The notes: a model not told the origin generated them from the letters alone. Positions 24,289 to 36,599 are shown, counted from the first letter of the stretch. The stretch is 64,000 nucleotides of DNA from Collybiopsis luxurians FD-317 M1 (GCA_000827265.1 KN834752.1:248001-312000), one strand, 5' to 3'. Numbers and translations are program-made.

Positions 24289-25819
24289 TCAGAATGTACA
24301 GGTGAAGAAGCAGTCCTTCTGGCTTATACCATTGTCAAACTTGCCATTGTTACACCGGCCTTTGGCATTGTTGTCCCATTTATCCTTGCCATAAGTGAAT
24401 TCCAAACTATCCTTCTTCTTCCCATTGATGATATGCACCGGGTGAGGCAACTGACTCGCGACATTGAACCCTTTGTCGGCGTTGCCATCTCCGTTGAAGC
24501 CAATAACGATTCCATTTTGGTCCTTCAGAATTGCAACTACGGTGACTTGGTTGAAAGGATTCTTATCCGAATTCTTGTGGTAATGATAAAGGTGCATGCT
24601 GCATTTTCCTGCCTTGGGTTTATTCTTGGGAGCACCATTCGCACTATAAAGTGGTAAGTAAGAGAGGGCGAAGTCACTCGATCTTTAGCTCACAAAGCTA
24701 GGCGATGACCCTGCCAACCTAGGCGGGGGAGATTTCCGGGAAGGAATGCCCACTTTCAGAGACAGTTAAAATGCTTGTCTAGTCTCCGCGCACTCTAGGA
24801 CTTACATTGATGAACCCTCCATCGCCATTATTCATGAAGACTCCAGCACGAGCTAGATAGGAATCAGCAAACTTGATTCTCCACATGTGGAAATATGCAT
24901 ACCCGCGTAGACGTCATAATGGTAGGTTCCAGTTTTCTAAAACAAAGTATCAATATTGCGATCGATACTGCGTACGGGCCAATGCAGGGAACGCACGGTG
25001 GTGATTTGAGTTTTATCGTGAGCCCAATCGGTCTTCTCATCGCCTTGCCCATAGAAATAGTGGTCAGGTTTGACAATAACCACAAACCATCCGGGATGTT
25101 CTATTTCAATTTTGTGAGCAGATCGGCATGCTTTAATTGTTTCCTCTTACTTTCAAGGGTTTTCTTCACGACATCTTGTGTAAACGCCCCACTAGAGAGC
25201 TGTAAAGAAAAGAGTAAAAAGCTTGGAAGATTGGACTAACCGTTGCTGTCAAGATTCATTGTCACTATCAACGAACATATCGGCAGAAGAAAATGCGCAA
25301 ACTCACAGCAGCAGACTCTCGTTCAGCTTCTGCGATGCCCTTCAAAAGGCCACCGAGAATCTTCATGAAATAAGAAACAACTTGAAGGGCAGTTCCAACG
25401 ATTTCCCCGACTTCAGGAATTGCATCGGCGGCTTTGGCTGCTTTGCTCAGAACGTCCCCAGTTTTGGATATAGCATCGCCGGCTTTCTGTACTTTAGCTG
25501 CATTGCCGTCCCTGCCGTGAAGAACCATATCGCCTCTAGGGCGAACAGCAAGGTCTCGGTATTCATTAGGATCATGCGAATTACCATCGACAGAAAAGGT
25601 AGCAGATCGCCGGAAATAACCATCTATATCGTCCCATTCGCTGTGCACATCCCTTGCCGCAGAGTAGAGTTCCAAATCCGTCGTGCCATGATAAACGTCC
25701 GAACGCTGATTCAAATCGTCGGTAACTGGGATAAGTTCTTTGCGTAGCAGGAGAGGTGCTCCGATGACCACGTTGATAACGACAGACGATAGAAGAAAAA
25801 AAATGGATACGGACTTCAT
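24289..25819 (-). CDS. Secreted protein of unknown function with proregion and amphipathic helix
   Basis: The start at 25817-25819 opens with a clear signal peptide (KSVSIFFLLSSVVINVVIGAP) followed by a hydrophilic proregion. It then has a small-residue, amphipathic stretch GDAISKTGDVLSKAAKAADA...GTALQVVSYFMKILGGLLKGIAEAE. Downstream exons join in frame across at least six introns of about 50-65 bp. They encode AFTQDVVKKTLE, HPGWFVVIVKPDHYFYGQGD, KTGTYHYDVYA, ARAGVFMNNGDGGFIN, ANGAPKNKPKAGKC and a Lys/Asn/Gly-rich C-terminal domain ending CFFTCTF. I do not recognise the family. The repeated D-x-N-x-D-G pieces (FNGDGNADKG) might bind Ca2+, but this is a guess. A TATA box lies about 105 bp upstream. 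Confidence 0.7.
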
Positions 25820-26778
25820 AATGAGCTAGAGAATACCGATGCGGGTACGGTAAACTAGACCTGCTAGCAAAGTAGAGGGAAAACGAAACCAGTCGTACGG
25901 GGAAAATGTTCCACGCGGAACACCTTTTTATACGAGGGCCGAGAGATCGTTATCTGTTGGAGATGAATTTAGCCGCACCGCGATTTTCATCAAAAGTTAA
26001 AACCTACTATGGACCCGGTTTTCCAAGGAGGCGATACTTGAAAATTTCATCTCATACTGAGCGGGTTATAATCTGAAAAATTTTGGGATGTGACTCGCAA
26101 GGCGCGTTCTGGTATCAGATCACAGTGGAGATTCACTCTCAGAGGGAAGTAGTACTGAGAAGGTTCATGCTCGTTTGCCATTTCGGCGTTTTGGGATTCG
26201 GCATGATCGTTATCATCTGCGTATGATCATGGAGAGTACTGGTCGAGATTTTTTGGTGAAGAAAAATTTAATTGCACTGTCGTCCATAGATTGTACTTTG
26301 ACCGTGAACGGGGCTGTCCGCGTTTGAAACTAAAAATGATTGCAATCAAGCAAACGAAACCATTGAGAGTAGGGGACATCTCCCATTCGCCAGGCAAAGG
26401 CGAGTTACATGGTAATGCACTCCCACATTGCAGGATAGAAAGGGGGTAGAGACTGAATCAAATGGGAGCCCGGACTCGCATTGTAGTCTTTCTGGTCCTG
26501 GTCAGGCCGGTCAGCATAGAGTATATCACGACGGATACATTCATACATCCACACGGACCAGAAAAGAGTCTTGCAGTTAGGAACTGATATTCTGTCAAGT
26601 CGGAGGCAAGATGATCCTTGCTCTTCCCTCGCAACCTGGGACTTGCTATGTGATACAAAAATGCTTACTTACTGCGAAATGGGGCGGAGAAACATTGATG
26701 TCCATTTTTGGCAGCGGCTGGGCGGCAAGACACTGAAGTCAACCGTCATCATTTCCTGCGCCATCTATAGCTAGAGAA
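25820..26778. other. Upstream/intergenic region, mostly non-coding
   Basis: This 959-bp region separates the divergent secreted-protein and KPWE-protein genes. The part nearest the secreted gene holds a TATA box and a 6-bp inverted repeat TGTTCC-ACGC-GGAACA (about 25908-25923). The remaining ORFs lack support. Confidence 0.4.
25924..25932 (-). promoter_or_regulatory. TATA box of the secreted-protein gene
   Basis: On the minus strand this reads TATAAAAAG, a strong TATA box 105 bp before the ATG at 25819. The inverted repeat TGTTCC-N4-GGAACA lies immediately downstream of it. Clear TATA boxes are rare in this window, which suggests regulated rather than constitutive expression. Confidence 0.5.
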
Positions 26779-27378
26779 ATGTCTACTGAGCTTTCAACCG
26801 CTCTTTCTGAATATTTGGCTTATCCCTTTGAATCGGACGAAAATTTCAAGGTATAGTGTCTTCATCTACTGGTGCAGCATTCTCGGACTAGCTCGCATAT
26901 GCAAGAAAGGTCTTTCTGATATCGTATCTTTGGGTACAAATACGCACATACCGCAAGATGCTATTCGTTCAATGCGTGTTTTTTACTTCAATCGGTACGA
27001 TTGATTAATTTTCATGGAGAGGAACTGCATTGGTTGAGTCTGCCTAGAATGACCGGCCATACGTTGTCTGTTGAAGAAGTCCAGGCGCATGAGCACAATT
27101 CCGCTCCCAAAACTTCGTCAGATTATCCTACGGATTCTACATCTGGGGCATCAGCGACCGCTGAATCAGATAATGTACTCTCATTTGCGCAGATCAAGGC
27201 TCTTATCGAAGCAGGTAAAACGGACGAGGTTCCGAATAACAAGACCATCCCTTCAGAATTGAATGTAAGATTCTTCTAATTGTATGCGTATGTATATTGG
27301 TCTCATATTTTTTTATTGCAGGCTGCTCCTCCATCCACGCCTTCCCTGCCATCTAGGAAAAAGCCTTGGGAGGTATAA
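26779..27378 (+). CDS. Small KPWE-motif protein, Pex39-like (putative peroxisomal import factor)
   Basis: Four exons give a short protein. The first encodes MSTELSTALSEYLAYPFESDENFK. The second is read as KGLSDIVSLG...AIRSMRVFYFNR if an AAG acceptor is used. The third is MTGHTLSVEEVQ...LSFAQIKALIEAGK...NKTIPSELN. The fourth ends AAPPSTPSLPSRKKPWEV. The pattern F-x-x-I-x-x-L-I-x-x-G-K, then IP, then C-terminal (R/K)KPWE matches the small family that includes human C6orf226 and yeast Yjr012c, named Pex39 and linked to PTS2-protein import into peroxisomes. The last intron (GTAAGA to GCAG) is certain; the first two use weaker acceptors (AAG, GAG). Function is inferred from family memory and should be treated as tentative. 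Confidence 0.65.
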
Positions 27379-27604
27379 GATAGATCAATGAGATGTAGTC
27401 TTTCGAGATGAATGGCGATACGTACCAAACGTTGATGACTACCAAATAATGCCTTCGTGATTTCTTGGCTGAGAAATTGAGAGTCCAAGCTGGTCCGTGC
27501 ACACTGTGCAATGAGTCAGTCGAACAAGATCACGTGAACGGAGCGACCTGGTCGCGTTTTGGCTGCCACTCTGACAGATTCTCCTTCAACCACGAAGCTA
27601 GATC

Positions 27605-30600
27605 ATGGAAAATATGTAAGTAGTACTGAGCAAGAACCTTTGAACTGACTCTCACCGTCTCATAGTCGCCAACGTTTATTAGCTCAGAATCCTAACTTGT
27701 ATCGGGATGTAACAACGCCTAGCGTAACGGTACGTGTTGTACCCTGGCATGCATAGCTTGGTCTCAAATCGAATAGTCCATCTCTTCCTCGAGCACCTCT
27801 AGCTCGTCTTCCAAGCGGCCTACCGCAAAGGGTCGGGTCATAATTGTCTCGTCCGACGAAGAGGACGAGGATGAGCCAGCTCCAGTCAAATCTCTCCCAT
27901 TGAAACCGACGAATGTCGGTAATCAAGGCCAATCATCCTTACCGTCAAAACCAACGAAGCCGTTACAGGCCTCCCATACTATGATAAATCCACCAAATGC
28001 CTTTTTCTCTGGCGTACCTCCACCTATCAAACAAACGCAGAGTCTTCAATACGTGGGATCTAGTGGCCCCGATGAAGACGAATTGAAGGACGGCGAGGAA
28101 GTTGCCGTTCCAGATTTCAAGGAAGACGAATATCGGTACGTCTCCCCTGCGGATGCGGAGAAAGCCTTACGCGATCTTATGGGTGGCGGCATGAATCAAG
28201 ACGTGGATGTCGAGATAAATCCCGATGATGTAAAAGTGAAGGGCTTCAGGGAGGAATTCACGTTACTCGATCATCAAGTTATCGGCAGACAGTGGATGCG
28301 CGAGAGAGAAAATCCAAAACTGAAGCGTATGGGGGGCATTCTAGCCGATGATATGGGGTAAGCTTGTCATTGTGATTTGGTGTCATCTGTTCTTAGACAT
28401 CTTCCAGGTTGGGTAAGACCATTCAGACTCTTGCACGAATTTGTGAAGGTCGTCCCCTCAAGAGTGATCAAAAGGATGGATGGGATCCTGCCACACTGTA
28501 CGTCCATTAACTGCCCCTGTTTAGTCCTGATTTCATTCCTCTATGTCCTAGGGTGGTTTGTCCCTTAGCATTGGTCCAACAATGGGCGGACGAAATTGAA
28601 AGAATCACTTCAGGGCTTACAGTTGTGAAGCATCAGGGGACGGCCAGGACTACCGGTCAGGAATCTTCATTTTTCTCTCTAGCTTGGTGCGCTAAAGCTT
28701 GCGTACAGATCCAAAAGTCCTTCAGCGTGCTCACGTTGTCATCACCACATACGACACTCTTAAGTCTGAATACAATACTTTCAGCCCTGAAGATCCGGAG
28801 AAAGGAAAAGGCAAGTCGAAGAAACCCACTGCAAATGGCGACGACAGTAGCTCCGAAGGAGAGGACTTTGGCTACAAGAGAAAGGCCCCAGTCAAGAAGG
28901 CTAAGGCAAAGAAAGATGCGCTTTTCCACATACAGTGGTTCCGGGTAATCCTGGGTGAGTGATGTTACTCGTTTTGAGGGTTGATCAAGCTGAGCTTATC
29001 CTCTTCAGACGAAGCGCATAATATAAAGAATAGAACTACCGCTGCTGCGAAGGCTTGTTGTGCTTTAGAAGCGAAATTTCGTTGGGCGCTGACGGGTACT
29101 CCCATGTTCGTTTTCTCGTGTTTCTTTGATGCTTGCAATATATTCACATCTTTCAGGCAAAACGATGTCACTGAACTATACTCGCTTATAAAGTTCCTTC
29201 GTATCAAGCCTTTCAGCTCATGGGACAAGTTTAATGAGCAGATTGCGAAACCTGTTAAGAGCGGGCGCGGCGCAAACCGTGCTATGAAACGACTGCAGGT
29301 ACCTGAACATCGGCCTTTATTTTCAGACTCTGTTCAACGGTGTTTTTTCTTAGGTTGTCCTTAAACAAATCATGTTGCGTCGTAAAAAGGATGATACGCT
29401 AAATGGAAAGGTTCTAATTGAGCTCCCAAAACGAACCGTCGAAGTTGTATCATGCCCGTTCTCCCCTTCTGAGCAACAATTTTACGCGAATCTGGAGGGC
29501 AAGTTGGCGACAACCATGGAGCAGCTTGTGCAAGATGCCGCAAAAGCCGGTGTCAAAGCAAATTATATGTCTGTCCTTTTGTTGTTGCTTCGTTTGCGTC
29601 AAGGTTAGTCTTTTCGCATCATTCGATGATTGCTCACTAAAAGGTAATAAACTTTAGCTTGTAATCATCCCATTTTGGTCTCGAAGGACTACAAGGAGGA
29701 CCTTGATGCCGTTGAGTCGAAGGAAGCGAAGAAAGATTCTACCGATGTTGACGCAGATGACCTTGTCGCAGCTTTCACGCAACTCAATGTTGTCAAAAAG
29801 TGCAAGTTGTGCCTCTCCGAGTATGTCTTGTTGGCTCTTCTGAGTGTTTCCGATGATGCTGATGCATCTCGTGCAGACTTAGTGCGGTGAACACAGCCGA
29901 GAAAGTATTGGATGGTCACTGTGACGAGTGCGCGAAGCTATCTCTCAAATCTCGGGAGGGCAGTAGAGAACGACCCGACTCGGCCAAAATTCGAATGGTG
30001 GACAAACTGTTGAAACAGATAGACGAGCAGTCTAAGGGAGAGGAGAAAACAATCATCTTTTCGCAGTTTACTTCCATGTTGGATTTGATGGAGCCTTTCC
30101 TCAAGGAAAGTGGAGTTAAGTTTGTACGATGTGAGTATGCGTTTGATGTTAGTGGCCAGCTATGCTAATGGGCTGTTGAATCCAGACGACGGCTCGATGA
30201 AACCATTTGAACGAGAAAAGTCTCTCGATGCGATCAAGAATAACAGCTCGGTTAAGGTCATCCTGATATCTTTCAAGGCTGGATCTACTGGTAAGTGAGA
30301 TTATTTTCCCAATTACACCGAGTGCTCAAGACTAGTCCAGGCCTGAATTTGACCGCCTGTAATAATGTCATTCTAGTCGATCTTTGGTGGAACCCTGCCC
30401 TAGAAGTAAGTGTTCTGGTTCTTGCTGTGGTACCTAATTTACTCATGATTTCATCAGGACCAAGCTTTTGATCGTTCTCATCGTTTCGGGCAGAAGCGGG
30501 ACGTAAACATCTACAAGCTGAAAATCGACAACACCGTGGAGGACAGAATCCTCGAGGTAGGTATTTCTGTTTTTGCAAGGTATTTACGAGCTCACTGGTG

Positions 30601-30739
30601 TGTTCTCCAGCTGCAAGAGAAGAAACGAGAGCTTGCCCGTGCAGCGCTCAGCGGAGACAAGATCAAGAATATGCGCTTGGGAATGGACGAGCTTCTTGCG
30701 CTATTCAGACCTGGTCACGGAGAAGATGATGACGACTAG
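27605..30739 (+). CDS. SNF2-family ATPase/helicase of the Rad5/Uls1/Rrp1 group
   Basis: The gene encodes a Swi2/Snf2 DNA translocase. Motifs in order are [16 protein letters not shown] (Walker A, split by an intron), [29 protein letters not shown] (motif II), [11 protein letters not shown] and [10 protein letters not shown]. The helicase C half has [40 protein letters not shown] and RSHRFGQ. A degenerate zinc-finger-like patch (CKLCLSD...GHCDEC) lies between the halves, where Rad5/Uls1 proteins carry a RING, so ubiquitin or SUMO-related function is possible. The start ATG at 27605 begins a short exon (MENI-) spliced to [14 protein letters not shown], followed by a Ser-rich region and acidic residues. 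About 11 introns of 50-70 bp are used. Closest named relatives are S. pombe Rrp1/Rrp2 and yeast Uls1. The exact orthologue is uncertain. Confidence 0.9.
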
Positions 30740-31005
30740 ATTTTTTGTGATGATCTCTTGGACATTTAGAACAACGATCTATGATCAAATGTGGCCCACT
30801 GTGGATATAATACGCATTCTATTATATATAATTGTAAATTGACAAAAAAAATTATCGCGGCGATGTGTCATCATGCTTAGTACCAGCCGCCGTTTGGTTC
30901 TGGATCACCACTACCTTCAACATACGCTTTGACTCGATATCGGTTCTCTGACTCAAATTCTTCTATAACAATGAATCTTTAACTGTTTTCCGTTGAACTT
31001 TCAAT

Positions 31006-34000
31006 ATGGCTGACCAACAGCTACCGTCGACGATTCTCCGGTCAGTTCTCCGTTCTATCACCAGCTTTGCAGGCATCTTATAGGGATGAACACAGCGATT
31101 CAAAAGAAATATATGCTACTATCAGGGAATCGCTCAAAAACAAAGAACCTTTTGACAGAGAAGTTGATTTTTCGAGAAAAAAGTGGGTCCTTCTTTGCCT
31201 GTTGTCTGAATTCTAGCAATCTCAAGTTTACTCCATAGTTTAAGAAGACGCCACCTCAGTTTATTACTCGTTCATCCCTACGCCAAAGAATCTGAAAATG
31301 CAGAGACCCGTCTGTGGATGGAGACTTCCTATGCAATCATTGCTGCCTACAAGCAGGCCTTGACGCGTATTGATCGTGCTCCCCAGCGTCAGTCCCAAGG
31401 ACAGCAAACCAAAGATCAATCTAGACACGGCCCCGTCGAACACCGAAAGCTCCTGCAACGTTTTCGCCAATTTCTTGCAGAAGAAGAGAAGTTTTGGGCT
31501 CAGTTTGTTGTCCGGTACTATCGGTCATTTGCCTTGGACGAAGCCCACCCAGTCCTTGTCACACTCGGCATCTTGTCAGAAACTGAAGATCCCGCCGATG
31601 AAATTCCGCCGACGAATAGTCGCAACCATTTCCAATTTCCTCCTTCGACCTCCTTTGCTCCCACTTCTCCTGCGGACCGTGAGAGCAGACTAACTATTAT
31701 GAGCAAAGCGCTCGTCTGTCTGGGTGACATTGCTCGCTACAGGGAGCAGTACAACGAGAGCGGCGGAAGATCTCGAGTTGGGCCTGATGAAGGAGGTCGC
31801 AGAAGGCCTAAGAGAGGCGGTGCGCCCATCGCAGACTTACCTCGCCCCAGGAATTTTGACAAAGCCCGTCTATGCTATCAACAAGCCAAAGTCTTAACAC
31901 CTCACGATGGGAATCCTTCTCATCAGCTAGCCATCATAGCGTCATACGAGAAGGATTCGTTTACCTCATTGGTGCACTATTACCGCTCCCTTTGTGTCGA
32001 CCATCCTTACGAGACTGCGTCCGATAATCTGGGACACCTACTCAACAGAGCTCTGGAACATTGGAAGGCTAATGGAGAAAACACCGTGCCTCCGGAAATA
32101 GCACATGTTCCAAAAGTGCTTATTGAGGAGTTCAAGAAGAAGGTTGTTCTTCTGCATGCATTTTGGCGGTTCGGTGATGCAAGGTGCGTCTTGAGCGGGT
32201 TTTAGTTGTTCCCTCTACTGACAGTAGCGAAATAGAACCGACTCCTTAGCCCGTCAAATTGCCAGCATCTTCTATCGTCTCGTATCCGACCGTTATCTCC
32301 CCGAGGATTTCATTAACCAGCTCGTTACTCTTGCTCAAGGTGCTCTTTGGAAGTTTAGAATGCACCAGGAATTTTCTTCGGACACGAATGATAAATCCAA
32401 ACCTCCTCCAGAATTGTCCTCTACCGTCCTGCCACCCAAAGTTGTGGAGGCCCGACTTTTCACACATTTACTGTCTTTATACAGCGTGCTGCTGGAAGTA
32501 GGCATCGATAAGTTGAAGGAGCTGCCACCTATGGACTCAGAGCAAGACCTAGCTCAGCGGCTGATCGTGGAATTCCGAAGGACATTGCCTGCAATGAGGA
32601 TTGCTGGTAAGTGGCTCAGGGCCAACTACAAATATGTTATGAGCGATCCCGAGGCGCAGGGCGTACTCAGCAAAAAGGGATTAGCCATAGAGGCCCTCGA
32701 AACCCCTGCGATCATCAGTCCAGCATCTCTGGAGACAATCGAATTTTGGCGCAAATACGCCGAATTTTTACGCGCTCTGTCCCGTGCCTTCCCGGCGGAT
32801 CTTTTACCTGACTTGACCTTTTTGTTATCCGAGGATGCCGAAATGAGAGGATTTAAGCCGCTGAAAGGGTACATGGACCGGGAGAACGACCCGAAAAGAG
32901 ATTTGGGTGGATCGGACGACAACGTACCGCGTAGGGAATCCGAAGTGCATCCCAACGATGTACAACTCATGAGGATTAAAGATATTCTTGGTGACGCTAG
33001 GGCCCTAGTTCAGATGGAGGCAAGTAATACTTTACTTTGAATACACTTTGTTGATGACCCCCGTTATCTAGAATTCTCCTCTTGCTATATACGGTAACCA
33101 ATTCGTACTGAGAGGTGTCGAATCTCAAGTTCAGCCCATTCCGACCGCAATTCTGAACAATGCAATTTCTTTTGGGCACACTTTGGAACTGGAAGATGAT
33201 ACAATGACAGAGTCTACGTCCAACACTGACGACGCTGTCCTCCGCGAGGCATTTGAACATTTGGATAAGACTGATGAGGAGGGTGACGACGACGATGGAG
33301 ATGAGATTGTATGGGACCCAAAGCCAAGGTATTAATTTCGTATCTTACCTTCGTTCAGTCTGCAGGTGCGATAACGTGATTTCTTAGTTCTCCGCCAGAC
33401 CCTTCACCAGTCCTATCTGCACTTGTAGCGACCATGCACCTGAAGAATACACCTAGTCCCATTATTGCACCCATCGCGCCGCCACTACCAGAAAAACTGA
33501 CTACTTCACCAACGTATTCTCGTCCGTCGGTCTGGTCTCCTGGCCAGGCTGTATCTGTCCCAGCGCCTCCACTTCCCTCTGTCGATAAAACAACGGCCGA
33601 GGATCTTCTCAAAGGTTTTATGGATCCCAGTCGTCTTCAGGATTTAACAAAGGCTAAAACACCTCCCAACACCTCAATCCCTCCGCCGTTTTTGCCTGGT
33701 AACAATATTTGGTCTGCTTCTCAAGATGAACAGGCGCTGCGGTACACCACCGCCAGTGGACCACAGACAATCTCTCCCATAACTCCTCACATGAAACAAC
33801 GTAATCTTTCTGCTTCTCAAGATTTTTCGTCCCAGCAATCTATCTGGCCGTTTCCTGTCAACCAATACCCGCAGAATCATCCCCCAGGCTTGTCGTCTTC
33901 TTCCGCATTCTCCAACTATCCCACATTCCCTGTTGGTTCAGATTCAAGCCACCAGCGAGTACCTTATGCGTCAGCAGACGCTCATTTCTTCCATTCCAAT

Positions 34001-34234
34001 CTTTCTCGAAATGTTGGAATGGGATTAGCAGGTACAGGCAATGTTCCACATCTCAGTCAACTCGATCAAGCTGGCATAGGTGTCAATTCCTATCCTCGCA
34101 TGCATCCGGATAGCCTGCACAACACTTTTGATACTCCTCAGAATTTCCGTCCGCATGCGCGACATCTATCGTTCCAAAGTCCTTCAGCTTCAGCTATGCC
34201 TTCTATGTCGTCGATTTGGGGAAACAATGGATAA
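31006..34234 (+). CDS. EST1/SMG7-like protein (14-3-3-like TPR, nonsense-mediated decay)
   Basis: The spliced N-terminus reads MADQQLPSTILR then DEHSDSKEIYATIRESL. The EST1 domain follows: ETRLWMETSYAIIAAYKQ, GPVEHRKLLQRFRQFLAEEEKFW, QFVVRYYRSFAL and MSKALVCLGDIARYREQY. The EST1 DNA/RNA-binding-type helical region has ARLCYQQAKVLTPHDGNPSHQLAIIASYEKDSF and LVHYYRSLCVDHPYETASDNL. This is the architecture of SMG5/6/7, Ebs1 and Est1. SMG7 binds phosphorylated Upf1; Est1 binds telomerase RNA. The C-terminal third is Pro/Ser-rich and probably disordered. Introns include one at 33020-33071 that begins GCAAGT (GC-AG), the only reading that avoids a stop and restores NSPLAIYGNQFVLRGV. Telomere versus decay role cannot be told apart here. 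Confidence 0.88.
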
Positions 34235-35149
34235 CAATGACAGCGTCCGAAGAGCTTTTTAGGATTTTCTGCTAAACGATTTTAGGTCGGTCTATTTTAG
34301 GAGAATGGGATTCTCTGAGCCTACCCGGCAGTCTCCGTTCACTGAACTGTTCACTAGAGCTAGACCTACGCTCTGCGTCTATGTTCTTTCCCTATACCGT
34401 AGCTCTTGATACGGAAGGATGATTCTGGCTGACGGAGGCACCGATCACCGGCTTGGGGGTTCCGTTGCTCATTCGAAGACAAGAAAGATTCTACTGCGCC
34501 AAGACGATATCCGAATGCTTTGCGTACGATTGTTGTGTACTCTGCAGGCTTGATCTGGCTTTCCTCTTTCCACCACCCCTGTCACTCCGAGTATTTAAAG
34601 GAATGACAGATTAAATTTTCAAAGCAATTTTCTTTTTGTTCGTATAGTTTCCGCTTTGTACGTTCTATATATTTATCAGAGAAGCATTTTGTTAGCATGG
34701 GCGCCTCTAACTTAACGCCGTAATGTTTCTTCTTGGTTTCTTCAATCTTCGTTCCTTGCGTTGGTTTATCTTCAAAGTCATGAGATGCCGTAAGTTTTGC
34801 CACAGGCTGCATTGCGTACGACGCTGAATCGGACTTGAGTTGAGTTATGGAAGAGCCGGTGCCATACCAACCAACTTGCGTTCGCGTCTCCACTGAAATG
34901 GTACCACGGAAGCTCTTCAGGTTGAAGATACTGTATCAACTTGACTACAAAATTAGACCCCATGACGACTGTACATTGTACTTAAACTCAACTCTCTATT
35001 AGTAGCGGTTATCAAACTTCCCCGCTCCTCCCACCCGTACGCAAGAACACTGCAATAGACATTTCTCAAGTTCCATTTCTCACCTAATTATTACTTCCCA
35101 AGTCTAATCCGACTTGTGCGACACCCTCGCTCCTACTAGTGCTACCTCT
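34235..35149. other. Intergenic stretch with one weak reverse ORF
   Basis: The 915 bp after the EST1/SMG7-like gene hold overlapping minus-strand ORFs at 34582-34963. The upstream one starts with ATG (34963), but it and the longer one are in different frames with no convincing splice. Treat as non-coding unless transcripts show otherwise. Confidence 0.35.
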
Positions 35150-35706
35150 ATGTCCATGTCTTCACCTCGTTTGGCTCCACTCCAAATCAACAAACGAACG
35201 GGAGCCAACTCGCCTGGGAAATCTCATCGCCCTCGTGTACAATCTGATACGTCTACAGCATCCCAGTCGTCACTCCAATCGCTTGCATCAAGCACTTATC
35301 CTGATTCAGCCTCCGCAGCTCACATTGCGGCGAGCTTTATTGCGGAAGTCGACTCGTGGATTTTAGAAATCCGACAGCAGCTGGATGAGCTGGAGGAGAG
35401 GCATGAGAAGCATAAGGAGTGGCTAGCTAATGGAGGAGCGGATGATTTAGATCTGGAATCGGAGATACAGAAAGTCAGATCCAAAAACCGCGATCTGCAA
35501 AAATTGTCCGGCAAAGAGAAAAATGGCAACGGGAAAGGTGCTGGAGAAAACAGTGAGAATAGTTTCTATCCAGTCTGCAACTCTTTCTTCGTCTAACTAT
35601 CGCCGTTAATGCAGATCCCGCTAGCTCGGGCTCCTTGCTTTCGTCCATACTTACAAGCCTGTCATCCGTTCGTCAAAATGCGGAGACAACACATAGGGAT
35701 TCTTGA
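35150..35706 (+). CDS. Small Ser-rich coiled-coil protein, unknown function
   Basis: Exon 1 runs from the ATG at 35150, opening MSMSSPRLAPLQINKRTG. It continues through a Ser/Thr-rich region and a predicted coiled coil (about residues 60-125: VDSWILEIRQQLDELEERHEKHKEWL, then LESEIQKVRSKNRDLQKL). A GTGAGA to GCAG intron near 35550-35613 joins a last exon encoding NPASSGSLLSSILTSLSSVRQNAETTH, with stop at 35704-35706. The product is about 165 aa. The family is not recognised. The coding shape (intron, acidic coiled coil, ATG context) makes it a real gene. It does not overlap the convergent SUZ gene. Confidence 0.65.
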
Positions 35707-35942
35707 CTGTTTCTAGCGTCGTTTGGCTGATGCAGTTTTTTCTTCAATTAACTTACTGTATTTACCTAAAACCCAGAAGTATGGATGCGTATCTTACCTA
35801 TAAAGAGTCCAATAATTGTATTTCTGCCATAGTTTATAGACGTGTTTCTGCATGCTGATCCTTTTGACGAATGGTTCACCAAGAGCAATCCACATAAAAG
35901 AGAAGAATAAAAGGTATACAAGTCGTACTGTACAGTTCAGAA

Positions 35943-36599
35943 TCAACCGGAATCTGCACTGGAAGGCCGCGTCGCACGGCTACTGAACCCCTTCGAAGGC
36001 GTTGCATCCGTCGAGACAGTCTCGTCCGGCCCTCGAGGATTTCGAATGACTGAGTTGTCTTTCTTGGATGCAAGATGGTATGTACTTGCTTCTGAGCCAG
36101 CGCTAGTGGTATCATCGCCGAATATTCGCTGCCGAGCAGCTTGATAGCGTGCCTCCCTATCTTCGAGCGATTCCTTTGAAACGGCCGGCGTCGAGGTAGA
36201 AGAATTTGATTGATTGTTCGCTGGGCGTTTGAGAATCTTCAGCGCAGGCTGAAAAGCAGCGGCAGGCGGAGGCGACACCACAGATCTTGACGAAGATGAC
36301 ACGACAAATGCTGGCATTGGTGCAGCAGCCTCGTGGTTTCTGTCCAATTCTAAGATCAGTATACAGTAATAAAACATTAGAAGATGTACTTGCGCCTTAT
36401 CCCATATTCTCTTGTTCTTCTCTTCAACCGGCGCTTCCTCCTCTTCTTCGTCTTCCCAGTCATCGCGTACCACTTCTGGCGGCGCTTTGGGGCGCCTCAA
36501 AGTAGACTAGACATTAGCTGAAGGAAGGATTACAAGGAAGTGTCTTTGACTCACTGAGGATTCAGGTTCGCCCCAGCCATCAGAGTCTCCGGCCAACAT
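35943..36599 (-). CDS. SUZ-domain protein (SZRD1-like RNA-associated)
   Basis: The protein starts MLAGDSDGWGEPESS, then STLRRPKAPPEVV, an acidic stretch DDWEDEEEEE and NKRIWDKANHEAAAPMP. The SUZ motif follows, LKILKRP...SLEDREARYQAARQRIFG. SUZ domains bind RNA and occur with R3H domains or alone (SZRD1, about 150 aa). The NKRIW-x-x-AN...MP pattern is conserved in SZRD1-like proteins. It is produced only if a 54-bp in-frame intron (36340-36393) with a GC donor (GCAAGT) and CAG acceptor is removed; otherwise 18 extra hydrophobic residues are inserted. A first intron (GTGAGT) follows residue 15. The tail is Ser-rich. The gene is head-to-head with DUG1, 66 bp apart. Confidence 0.85.

Noticed and set aside
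25640..25760. YHGTT-like string in the 24-26 kb secreted protein as another ART motif
   Set aside because: It lies in the proregion next to the signal peptide with no following Y-L-T/S element; coincidence is likelier.
34582..34963. Small minus-strand gene
   Set aside because: Two overlapping frames need a splice or shift that has no proper GT-AG border; the longer ORF lacks an ATG.
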